From Candidatus Collierbacteria bacterium (GTDB taxonomy: Bacteria; Patescibacteriota; Microgenomatia; UBA1400; MFAQ01), in NCBI GenBank assembly GCA_903873735.1, contig CAIQPO010000037.1, positions 1-46,538 on the forward strand: DNA of 46,538 nt, read 5' to 3'. Each line of letters begins with the position of its first letter. The first letter of the stretch is position 1. Under the pieces are notes generated by a model. It made no database searches. It was not told where the DNA came from and saw only the letters and a program-made list of their open reading frames with translations. Shown here in pieces: positions 17,110-24,174 of the stretch. The position numbers and the translations under genes are program-made.

Positions 17110-17889
17110 CTAATTCTTAATCAGCTGGGCTTCAACGATAAGTCGACGAAGTGTCGTTCCTGGCGGAACACAGGTGACAAGCTTTAGTGACTTTTGAGAG
17201 TAGTCCTGCCTTAGTACCCAGAGTTCGTTTGGCTTGACCTCGTAGGTCTTTATAACTCTATATGTGTATTCAATTCCATCGAAGCTTACAAAAATATCTG
17301 ATCCGACTTTGATTTTGGGCAGAGTGGTGAAGATCGTTTTGTAGTTTTGCGGATCAAAAAACTGTGGAAGAGTAGAGTGACCAAATATCACAGGTGAACC
17401 GTACTGACCTGGTAATGCTGTTTGGGGATAGTGAACTAGAGTTTTGGTAAGATCTTCGTTTTTTAAGCTTACGTCAGAGTCTTCTAACCCAAGCGAGGGT
17501 ATGGATATTAAGTAATTTTCTGGAGCCTTTCCGTCGGTGACATTTGAAGTGTAGCTGGCCTGGGCAAAAAGATCATTTTGAAGACTGCCAGGGAACCAGG
17601 AACTGGCTTTGGTAGAGTCGATACTGGAGGCACCTATGACTGATGGACCGGTGTTTTGAGTGTCTTCTGCGAGCAACTCAAAAGAAGCTGGTGAAAGTGG
17701 ACCAGTATCCTCAAAAAAAGTCTGTAGATTTATCCCTTGGAGCTGATAGCTAACCATAGGGTAGGCAACTGAGGCAACTAGTCCTAACCCAAGAGCAGAA
17801 ACTATGGTTGGGAAAGCTTTTAGGTACGTTGGAATCATTCTCCCTGGATGAGGATTTTTGGGTGTTGCTTTGCGATACCCGTAAAGCAT
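17110..17889 (-). CDS. Sortase (class D/E-like transpeptidase)
   Basis: 259 residues. Sortases anchor proteins to the cell surface by cleaving a C-terminal sorting motif. An N-terminal membrane segment (about 26-45) is followed by a linker and the sortase beta-barrel. The catalytic residues are visible as His171 (VIFGHST), Cys240 (LVTCVPPG) and Arg248/249 (TTLRRL). The TCxPxGTTxxRLIV form suits class D/E more than class A. Its start abuts the stop of the gene at 17890-20073 with no gap, so the two are translated from one message. That neighbour may be a partner, but it ends without a recognisable sorting signal. Confidence 0.85.
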   Translation of the reverse strand: MLYGYRKATPKNPHPGRMIPTYLKAFPTIVSALGLGLVASVAYPMVSYQLQGINLQTFFEDTGPLSPASFELLAEDTQNTGPSVIGASSIDSTKASSWFPGSLQNDLFAQASYTSNVTDGKAPENYLISIPSLGLEDSDVSLKNEDLTKTLVHYPQTALPGQYGSPVIFGHSTLPQFFDPQNYKTIFTTLPKIKVGSDIFVSFDGIEYTYRVIKTYEVKPNELWVLRQDYSQKSLKLVTCVPPGTTLRRLIVEAQLIKN

Positions 17890-20073
17890 TTATTTGGGAG
17901 TAACTACTATTTTTAGATTGTTTAGAGGAAGGTAAATTTTGCTGATGATTGGAAGGGCTGGATTAACAGAAAGTAAGACAGAGTCAAAGCCTTGGATATT
18001 TTGGATGATTACCTTGGCGTCTGAAAGTTTCTTACCTTTGATAATGTTGACATATTTATCTTGGTCGATACTGGAAAATATTTGGGCGTTAACCACCACC
18101 TTTACCAAGAAGTAGGAGTCCTTTCTGACAGGTTCGGCTAACTTTATCTCAGTTTTCTCGGCAGTCAAAGCTTTCCCAAGGGGGAGCTGTGACTGAAGCT
18201 CTTTTTGGGTAAGGTCAAATAAATCGGATTTTGTATATACGAGCACATCGATCGACCCAGCTAAATCCAGCGAGACATCATCAGCCTCGTCACCCAGGTT
18301 GTGGTTGAATTTTTTCTGACTAAATTGAAGATCATTGAGGACTAGGACTCCCTTGGTTTTATCTTGTGCCGAAAGCTTTTCTTGTGTTTCTTTTTTTATC
18401 TTTTCCGTAGCTTGGGTAAGCAGAGTTTCTAGGTCTTTTTTGTCAACAGCTTTTGCAGCCCGAGAAGTACCTCCGGTGAAATCTGCTTCAGCAACCGAAT
18501 AGGCTATGGTTTTGGAGTAGTTGTCTACTGAAAAAGTGGTGCTTTTTGAGAGATTAAATTCAGGTCCAATTTTCTGAGCTCTAACTGGTACTCCTTCTTT
18601 TTTACCAAACTCTTCTTTGCCACTTAGGAGATCAGCACTTTTTGAGGCAACAGTGACTGTTTCGGTGATAACAAAACCACCTCCACCCGTCTCAGATACC
18701 ATAATTGCTCCAGATTTTAGAGTTAGTGGAGAACTAGAACGGTTAAAAATGGTGACTGTGCCTGTAGCTTTCTCACCCACCGTGGTTTCTCCCGTGGTAG
18801 GAATGGTTTCTTTGGTACTGCCTGTGAGAGTTTGTTTGACAGCAATAAGTGTAGCACTGGTAGTGGCAGCTTTTTCAGCGACAGCAATGGCAATTGTAGA
18901 GCTAAAATTTTCTGGAATAACTTTAATCGTTATGGTGGCAGTACCTGCAAAGAAATAGTAGGCGACTGCGCCGATCAGTGCCAGGAAAATGACTCCTGCA
19001 ACAATTAGAGGAGACTTTGAGGGAATGCTGAATTTGGGCAAAGCAATGCTGGGGAGAGAAAGTTTGCGCCTAGGTTTAACTATTGAAGATTCAGACGAGT
19101 CAGATTCTACTTCCTCACCATTTGTAAGTGATGGCATCTCATTGATGATGGGGCCATTGCTTTCTCCAACCACTTCTTCAGGAGTAACTTCTGCCTCTGG
19201 AATCTCTTCTGGCGGGGAAGATTCTTCGTAGTGGAAGCCAAATTTGTCTAAATTGGGAATTTCCTTTTCTGGAGGAGCGAATACGTTTGACTCTTCCGAA
19301 AGTGGTTTTTCTGCTTCATCTTCTTTGATTTCTACACCTAAGTGCCCAGCGGCCTCTACCCCACCTGAAAGAGCAACTGCATTAATACTAAAATCTACAG
19401 GCAAAACTTCAACTTTAGGCATGTGGACAAAGGGCAGTTTTTCTTGCCATGGATATGCCAGTAGGTGTTGCTGCTCATCTTCAAGATTTCCACCATCAGT
19501 AAGTATGAAACGAGCGGGTAGACGATCAAATTCCATTCTGGTCAGGCCTTCTTCAACATCTCTTGCTAGATCCCCTGAGACACCAATTTCTTCTGTTGCC
19601 TCAACTTTACCCAATTTAACAACTGACACTACAATTTTTGTCTGGAATATTTCTAGGAGGATCGCAGTGGGAGGAATGCCTTCTTTCTTTTTAAGATAAT
19701 GAGTAATTGCTTGGGTGGTAGGTACAACTCCGATGGGCTCAAGACTCAATTCCTTAATCACATGAGCAATTAAGTTTTTCTTGGTGGGATGGATACCGGA
19801 ATCAGATAGCCAAGATTCTGGTAGTCCAAAAACCACTCTGTGTGGGGCGGGCTTGATATTTTTAGTGGCTTCGCTAATGGAGGCATCGATGCCGCAAATT
19901 AGTGATTCTTCGTCTTTCCACATCTCAAAAGATCCTGTAGCTGTGATCTTTGGCTCTCCTTCTTCAATCTCCCAACAAACTGATTTGATTAAAGATTCGT
20001 GGATTTCGATCGCCAAAAAATACTCTTTGGGAGGTGTGGTTTTTTTGTTTCCAAAAAGGTTAGTAATCTTCAT
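17890..20073 (-). CDS. Membrane protein with PilM-like actin-fold cytoplasmic domain and baseplate-J-like exterior
   Basis: 727 residues. About 1-235 resembles the actin-like fold of PilM/FtsA (EYFLAIEIHESLIKSV start, VVFGLPESWL, LLEIFQTKIVVSVV), but the ATP-binding glycines look degenerate. An acidic low-complexity linker (about 236-350) follows, then one membrane segment (about 355-378), then a large beta-rich domain with TVGEKATGTVTIFNRSSSPL and KEGVPVRAQKIGPEFN, typical of the baseplate J/gp47-like proteins often found in CPR genomes. The topology puts the actin-like part inside and the baseplate-like part outside. It lies directly upstream of the sortase and 21 bases after alaS. Domain calls are from pattern alone; the role is unknown. 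Confidence 0.6.
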   Translation of the reverse strand: MKITNLFGNKKTTPPKEYFLAIEIHESLIKSVCWEIEEGEPKITATGSFEMWKDEESLICGIDASISEATKNIKPAPHRVVFGLPESWLSDSGIHPTKKNLIAHVIKELSLEPIGVVPTTQAITHYLKKKEGIPPTAILLEIFQTKIVVSVVKLGKVEATEEIGVSGDLARDVEEGLTRMEFDRLPARFILTDGGNLEDEQQHLLAYPWQEKLPFVHMPKVEVLPVDFSINAVALSGGVEAAGHLGVEIKEDEAEKPLSEESNVFAPPEKEIPNLDKFGFHYEESSPPEEIPEAEVTPEEVVGESNGPIINEMPSLTNGEEVESDSSESSIVKPRRKLSLPSIALPKFSIPSKSPLIVAGVIFLALIGAVAYYFFAGTATITIKVIPENFSSTIAIAVAEKAATTSATLIAVKQTLTGSTKETIPTTGETTVGEKATGTVTIFNRSSSPLTLKSGAIMVSETGGGGFVITETVTVASKSADLLSGKEEFGKKEGVPVRAQKIGPEFNLSKSTTFSVDNYSKTIAYSVAEADFTGGTSRAAKAVDKKDLETLLTQATEKIKKETQEKLSAQDKTKGVLVLNDLQFSQKKFNHNLGDEADDVSLDLAGSIDVLVYTKSDLFDLTQKELQSQLPLGKALTAEKTEIKLAEPVRKDSYFLVKVVVNAQIFSSIDQDKYVNIIKGKKLSDAKVIIQNIQGFDSVLLSVNPALPIISKIYLPLNNLKIVVTPK

Positions 20074-20094
20074 TAGGGCAGACCTTGATTTGGT

Positions 20095-21933
20095 CTATTT
20101 CACAAACTGCAGGTAGAGGCGGCGTACGCCAGAACCAAGCGACTCCTGCTTAACTACTTTTATCTTAGCAAGTTTACCGGTATTCGTCACATGGGGACCG
20201 CCACAAAATTCTTTGGAAATTGTTTTTTTGTCATCCCCTATGGTGTAAACGGAAACAGTGTCTGGATACTTTTGGCCGAAAAAAGCTAATGCGCCGGAGT
20301 TTAGAGCTTCATCTTTAGGCATTTCAGTCCTAGTAACGGGAAAATTACCAATTATCGAAGAATTTATATCTGCCTCGATTTTTTGGATTTCTACATCAGA
20401 CAATTTTTCCTCACAAGAAAAATCAAACCGTAATCTTTCGGCAGTAATGTTTGAGCCTTTTTGCTGAACATGATTACCAACTATTCGGCGAAGAGCAGAA
20501 TGAAGTAGATGGGTGGCAGTGTGATAGGCAGTAACTGTATCAGAATGGTCTGCCAACCCGCCTTTAAACATGCCGGCAGATGAGGTTCTGGAAAGGATTT
20601 GATGTTTTTCGAATTCAGTCTTAAACTGATCGAGATTTATTTTCTTACCGAATTGAGAAAGAATTTCAAGAGTTATCTCAAGCGGAAAGCCATAGTTCTG
20701 GTAAAGGTCAAAGGCACCTTTGCCATCAATATCTTGATTTTTGTTTAGCTCCTTAATTCCACGATCTAAGCTTTTTGAGAACTTGTCCAGTTCACCGGAG
20801 ATGGTTTGAATAATTTGATCACGATTTGATTTATCAAAGTAAACTCCTTGGTATATATCCATGACTGAGCCGGCAAGTGTCGATAGTTCACCTAAGCCTT
20901 CTCTACTGCCTGTAAGGAAATAATGTTTCACCGCGGCTCTTCGCAAGAGACGTCTTAAGACATACCCCTGAGCTTTATTTGAGGGAATGACTCCATCATT
21001 TATTAGGAAGGTAGCTGCGGTAAGGTGGTCGGCAATGATGCGCATTGGGGGCTTGTTGGCATCATCTTCATACGACTTGCCTGTAATCTTGGATATTGAC
21101 TTTATTAGGGATGAAAATGCAGAAGTATTGAAGACGTCAGAGTCGTTGTTTATTGCTGCAGCCAACCTGGTAAGACCTCCTCCAAAGTCAATATTTTTTG
21201 CTGGGAGCTCTGAAAGACTACCGTCAGGCTGTTTTATGTATTGCATAAACACAGAGTTGCCGATCTCTAGATATCTACCACAATCACAGTTTGGATGACA
21301 AGGTTCGTCTTTCCAGATAGATTTTTGGTGGAGATTTTCGTCGGGACCAAAATCGTAAAAAACCTCACTGTCCGGACCACCAGGCTCGCCAGTTGGCATT
21401 TGGTCTGGGGTTCCAGCTCTTGACCACCAGTTCTTCTTGGCAGGATATGAGAAAATTCTCTCGTCTTCTTTGGCGTCTATTCCGTGTTGTGCAAAAAGTT
21501 TTTGCCAAATAACGACGGCTTCGCTGTCTTTTTCCACCCCATTCCCGCCAGAAAAGACACTTACGTACAGCTTATTTGGATTAATACCTAAACCTTCTTT
21601 GGGGTCTGTAAGGAAGGTATAAAACCAGTCAAGTTGCTCATTTTTAAAATAGTCCCCTAGTGACCAGTTGCCTAACATTTCAAAAAAAGTGGTGTGACGA
21701 TTATCTCCAACCTCCTCAATATCTTGAGATCTAAAACATTTTTGACTGTCGACAACACGATTACCCAGGGGGTGCTTCTCACCTAAAAGGTATGGCATCA
21801 TTGGTTGCATGCCTGCAGAAGTAAACAGAGTAGTGGCATCACCTTCTGGGACGAGAGAGGTGGAGGGGATGATTGCATGCCCTCTTTTGGAAAAGAAATC
21901 TAGATATTTTTGACGAATAGAGTTTATGTCCAT
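20095..21933 (-). CDS. alaS: Alanyl-tRNA synthetase, short form without C-Ala domain
   Basis: 612 residues against about 875 in E. coli. The class II catalytic core is complete (MQPMMPYLLGEKHP, DSQKCFRSQDIEEVGDNRHTTFFEMLGNWS region), as is the tRNA-binding middle (NDGVIPSNKAQGYVLRRLLRRA). The editing domain keeps its zinc ligands: H471 and H475 (YHTATHLLH) and C577 and H581 (CGGPH). The protein stops right after this domain, so the DHHA1/C-Ala part that aids dimerisation and tRNA binding is absent. The next gene starts 21 bases after the stop, so there is no detached C-terminal piece. A TATAAT box ends 10 bases before the ATG, implying a nearly leaderless message. Confidence 0.95.
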   Translation of the reverse strand: MDINSIRQKYLDFFSKRGHAIIPSTSLVPEGDATTLFTSAGMQPMMPYLLGEKHPLGNRVVDSQKCFRSQDIEEVGDNRHTTFFEMLGNWSLGDYFKNEQLDWFYTFLTDPKEGLGINPNKLYVSVFSGGNGVEKDSEAVVIWQKLFAQHGIDAKEDERIFSYPAKKNWWSRAGTPDQMPTGEPGGPDSEVFYDFGPDENLHQKSIWKDEPCHPNCDCGRYLEIGNSVFMQYIKQPDGSLSELPAKNIDFGGGLTRLAAAINNDSDVFNTSAFSSLIKSISKITGKSYEDDANKPPMRIIADHLTAATFLINDGVIPSNKAQGYVLRRLLRRAAVKHYFLTGSREGLGELSTLAGSVMDIYQGVYFDKSNRDQIIQTISGELDKFSKSLDRGIKELNKNQDIDGKGAFDLYQNYGFPLEITLEILSQFGKKINLDQFKTEFEKHQILSRTSSAGMFKGGLADHSDTVTAYHTATHLLHSALRRIVGNHVQQKGSNITAERLRFDFSCEEKLSDVEIQKIEADINSSIIGNFPVTRTEMPKDEALNSGALAFFGQKYPDTVSVYTIGDDKKTISKEFCGGPHVTNTGKLAKIKVVKQESLGSGVRRLYLQFVK

Positions 21934-21943
21934 TTGAGTACAA

Positions 21944-21949
21944 ATTATA
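21944..21949 (-). promoter_or_regulatory. -10 box of alaS, nearly leaderless
   Basis: Perfect TATAAT on the minus strand, 10 bases before the alaS ATG. The matching -35 position falls in the tail of the preceding terminator and is poor. If used, the leader would be about 3 bases. Confidence 0.5.
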
Positions 21950-21964
21950 ACTGATAGAGCATAT

Positions 21965-21988
21965 AAAAACCCACCGGTTAGGTGGGTT
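21965..21988 (-). terminator. Intrinsic terminator of islet 2
   Basis: An 8-bp stem AACCCACC/GGTGGGTT with a 5-base loop and a following T run on the minus strand. It starts about 5 bases after the stop of the zinc ribbon gene at 21994-22527. Confidence 0.85.
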
Positions 21989-21993
21989 GTATT

Positions 21994-22527
21994 TTAGTAG
22001 ACGGGAATAATCTTCCCGGTGGGCGCACCGCAGTTGGTGCAAGAGCCAGGATTGTGGGTAAAGCCCGTGCCGCAATGATCACAGACGAGACGGATTTCTG
22101 AGATTCCGCTGCCGGCATAACGGCGACTGTTTTCCAATATTGCCTCGACGGAGACCCCAAGTTTGGAGGCGAGTATCTCGATCATTTTTTGGCGGAAATT
22201 TTTAACCAGGTCCACCAGGTCCTCATCGCGAGTGCGAACGGCTTTGACAATGCCGCCGCCCCGAGTCTCCGTGTTACTGATCGCAAATGAGATGTACCTG
22301 CAGGTTGGAGCAACTGCCTCAAGGCTAAATTGAAAGCCAACCTTTACTGCCACGGCAAAGGTAGAGTAAGGAACCTTGGCTACCAACCTGAATGCCTCAA
22401 GATCTGCTGTGTAGTTGATTTCCTTGCATGGTTCCAGTTTCAGTTGGGAAACTGCTTCGTCGAAGCATTCAATAACCAACTGCCCGGTGATTGGACGGGG
22501 GGAATAGACAGACATACAGATATTCAC
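21994..22527 (-). CDS. Unknown protein with C-terminal zinc ribbon (islet 2)
   Basis: 177 residues from the GTG at 22527. That start is chosen because GGAGG lies 5 bases before it; a GTG at 22533 is too close to the site and the first ATG is too far. The first 140 residues are not recognised; they are mixed alpha/beta without membrane segments. The end has a clear zinc ribbon, CDHCG, a 9-residue spacer and CTNCG. The gene has its own promoter (22571-22599) and terminator. Plus-strand lines 22081-22320 are 129/240 G+C (54%), above the neighbours. The function is unknown; composition and signals suggest transfer. Confidence 0.75.
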   Translation of the reverse strand: MNICMSVYSPRPITGQLVIECFDEAVSQLKLEPCKEINYTADLEAFRLVAKVPYSTFAVAVKVGFQFSLEAVAPTCRYISFAISNTETRGGGIVKAVRTRDEDLVDLVKNFRQKMIEILASKLGVSVEAILENSRRYAGSGISEIRLVCDHCGTGFTHNPGSCTNCGAPTGKIIPVY

Positions 22528-22570
22528 AGACACCTCCGGAAGATGAAATTTGAAAGGAACAAGTGGGAAT

Positions 22571-22599
22571 ATTTTATCCTATAACTAGTTTTTAGTCAA
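22571..22599 (-). promoter_or_regulatory. Sigma-70 promoter of islet 2
   Basis: TTGACT (22594-22599), a 17-bp spacer and TAAAAT (22571-22576) on the minus strand: ten of twelve consensus bases. The leader is about 35-40 bases and carries GGAGG. Confidence 0.8.
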
Positions 22600-22630
22600 T
22601 TACTAACAAACATCTCTTAAAGAATTGCAT

Positions 22631-22658
22631 AAAAAAAGAGATCGCAGTTGCGATCTCT
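22631..22658 (-). terminator. Intrinsic terminator of islet 3
   Basis: A perfect inverted repeat AGAGATCGCA/TGCGATCTCT around a 2-base centre (9-bp stem with a 4-base loop), followed by seven T on the minus strand. It lies a few bases after the stop of the 61-residue gene. Confidence 0.88.
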
Positions 22659-22665
22659 GATGTTT

Positions 22666-22851
22666 CTAGTTTATGAGTGAAATAACCACCCAAAGAATCA
22701 GGCAAATAGCTCCCGGCACGAAGGCGTAGGTTAGAATCCCCCAAATCAAAACAGAAAGATCATAGGAGCTAATGGCCTTCTTTGTCTGATAGAAAGAAAA
22801 TACAGACAAGATAATCAAGACCAAACCTGAAACTAAAAGTGCTACTTCCAT
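22666..22851 (-). CDS. Small two-helix membrane protein, unknown (islet 3)
   Basis: 61 residues with two predicted membrane helices: about 4-22 (VALLVSGLVLIILSVFSF) and about 35-59 (IWGILTYAFVPGAICLILWV), joined by a short polar loop with two Lys. No family recognised. A consensus promoter at 22897-22925, GGAGGAG just before the ATG and a strong terminator support it as a real gene despite its size. Its base composition is closer to the neighbours than that of islets 1, 2 and 4, but its expression signals are of the same kind. It lies next to islet 2. Confidence 0.7.
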   Translation of the reverse strand: MEVALLVSGLVLIILSVFSFYQTKKAISSYDLSVLIWGILTYAFVPGAICLILWVVISLIN

Positions 22852-22896
22852 ACTCCTCCAAACTTGCAGCCTTAGACGGCAAAGTCAATTTGAGGA

Positions 22897-22925
22897 ATTG
22901 TAATATATAGCTGAAAATTTGTCAA
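22897..22925 (-). promoter_or_regulatory. Consensus sigma-70 promoter of islet 3
   Basis: TTGACA (22920-22925), a 17-bp spacer and TACAAT (22897-22902) on the minus strand: eleven of twelve consensus bases. The -35 begins 13 bases after the stop codon of the YtxH-like gene. Confidence 0.85.
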
Positions 22926-22937
22926 CCTATAGCCTTG

Positions 22938-23237
22938 TTATCGAAGATATTCTGGTTTTTGTGGAGAAATTGCTGGAGGTGGAGGGGGAAGCTCCTCTGT
23001 GTAGGTGACATGATGGGGAGTTTCTTCCGGCATGGTAATTGGGGGTAAGAAATCAGGAACAGACTCTTTTTTTTCGTGAGTAACGAGAGTGTTTAATTTG
23101 AGGGGCAGGGAGTCGATAATTTCCTTAGCAAGTGATCTACCTTCCTTTGTGCCAAAAACCATAGCCCCTAAGACCCCAAGTGTTAGGCCGAGCATGAAAG
23201 TGTGGTATGTATTATCCTGATGTTTATTCTGACTCAT
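22938..23237 (-). CDS. YtxH-like small membrane protein
   Basis: 99 residues. The N-terminal part YHTFMLGLTLGVLGAMVFGTKEGRSLAKEI matches the YtxH pattern: a glycine-rich membrane helix followed by TxEGRxxRxEI. The tail is proline-rich (LPPITMPEE, ELPPPPPAISP) and probably disordered. The start overlaps the end of the DUF948-like gene by 14 bases, a common pairing of these two families, so the two products may act together at the membrane. The role is not established. Confidence 0.65.
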   Translation of the reverse strand: MSQNKHQDNTYHTFMLGLTLGVLGAMVFGTKEGRSLAKEIIDSLPLKLNTLVTHEKKESVPDFLPPITMPEETPHHVTYTEELPPPPPAISPQKPEYLR

Positions 23238-23520
23238 AGCTGTCTACTTCGACTGGATGTGACCTTTTTTTACCGATAAGTTGCGAGACAACCTCGACAA
23301 TTTTTCCTGATTGTTTGAGTCCCTCAATGATGGCGAATAATCCCACTGCGGGTTGGGAAATTTTTTGGAGAGTAGTGTCTGCAGTATCGAGGGTGTCGTT
23401 TAGCTTGCTAACGGTGACTCGAAGATCTTTTAGTAAGACAATAAGCTGCACTCCGACTATGCTTGCTATAACTGTAAGCAGAGCGGTAGATACAAGAGAA
23501 ACAATTTGCATTGGTGACAT
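23224..23520 (-). CDS. DUF948-like small membrane protein
   Basis: 98 residues with one N-terminal membrane helix (about 6-30) and an amphipathic, coiled-coil-prone stretch (LKDLRVTVSKLNDTLDTADTTLQKIS), as in DUF948 proteins, then a basic and acidic tail. It overlaps the YtxH-like gene by 14 bases. The family call rests on this architecture and on the pairing. Confidence 0.6.
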   Translation of the reverse strand: MSPMQIVSLVSTALLTVIASIVGVQLIVLLKDLRVTVSKLNDTLDTADTTLQKISQPAVGLFAIIEGLKQSGKIVEVVSQLIGKKRSHPVEVDSYESE

Positions 23521-23545
23521 AAGTCAATAATAGCAGAGTAAGGCC

Positions 23546-24172
23546 TTACTGACTGATGATGGTTAGAGGAATTTTTTCTTCAGAGGTGCGACCGAAGCGG
23601 TTGGTGGCTTCAATTTTTAAGTTTAGTTCGCCGACAGCATGTGACATTCTAACAATGAAGTGACCAGAGGTATCTGCCTTGGCATACACCTCGTCGGCAA
23701 TGGATATTCTTACCCCAGGTTCGCTTATACCTTCAACCTCAAATGGACTGGTTAGCACTGAGCCGGATGCAGGTCTGACAATTTCAAGTGAAGGAGGCTT
23801 GATTACAGCTCTAAATTGAAAAAGAAGGTAGCCAGTGAAGACAATTACTGATAAAGCAACGACGATTAAGTGAGAGGGAAAATGGACTAAGGGAGTGTGT
23901 CGCTTGTGTATATTTTTGGTAGTTTTGTTTGGCTGTGGATGACGATAGTCTCGCCTAAAGATTGCTACCAAGTCGTTGGGGTTTTTATCTAGCCTGACAG
24001 ACAGGTTTCTAATAAAACCTTTAGCGACTGTTTCCGAAGGAAGCAAGTGATACTGATCTTTTTCCAGCGCCTCGATATACTTTTGATCAATACGAGTTAT
24101 GGAGGAAAGCTGGGCTGGGGTTAGCAGTTTATCAAGACGAGCTTCTTTTAAAATCTGACCAGCAGTTTTCAT
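23546..24172 (-). CDS. RodZ-like protein: N-terminal HTH, one TM helix, outer Ig-like domain
   Basis: 208 residues. About 1-70 is a helix-turn-helix of the RodZ/HTH_25 type (GQILKEARLDKLLTPAQLSS, with TRIDQKYIEALEKDQYHLLPSETVAKGFIRNLS). A basic linker leads to a membrane helix (about 102-122). The outside part is a beta-sandwich of the kind found in surface proteins (PASGSVLTSPFEVEGISEPG, ending KIPLTIIS). RodZ links MreB to the envelope, but no mreB lies nearby, so the name is structural. The start is 2 bases after the ftsK stop. Confidence 0.75.
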   Translation of the reverse strand: MKTAGQILKEARLDKLLTPAQLSSITRIDQKYIEALEKDQYHLLPSETVAKGFIRNLSVRLDKNPNDLVAIFRRDYRHPQPNKTTKNIHKRHTPLVHFPSHLIVVALSVIVFTGYLLFQFRAVIKPPSLEIVRPASGSVLTSPFEVEGISEPGVRISIADEVYAKADTSGHFIVRMSHAVGELNLKIEATNRFGRTSEEKIPLTIISQ

Positions 24173-24174
24173 AG

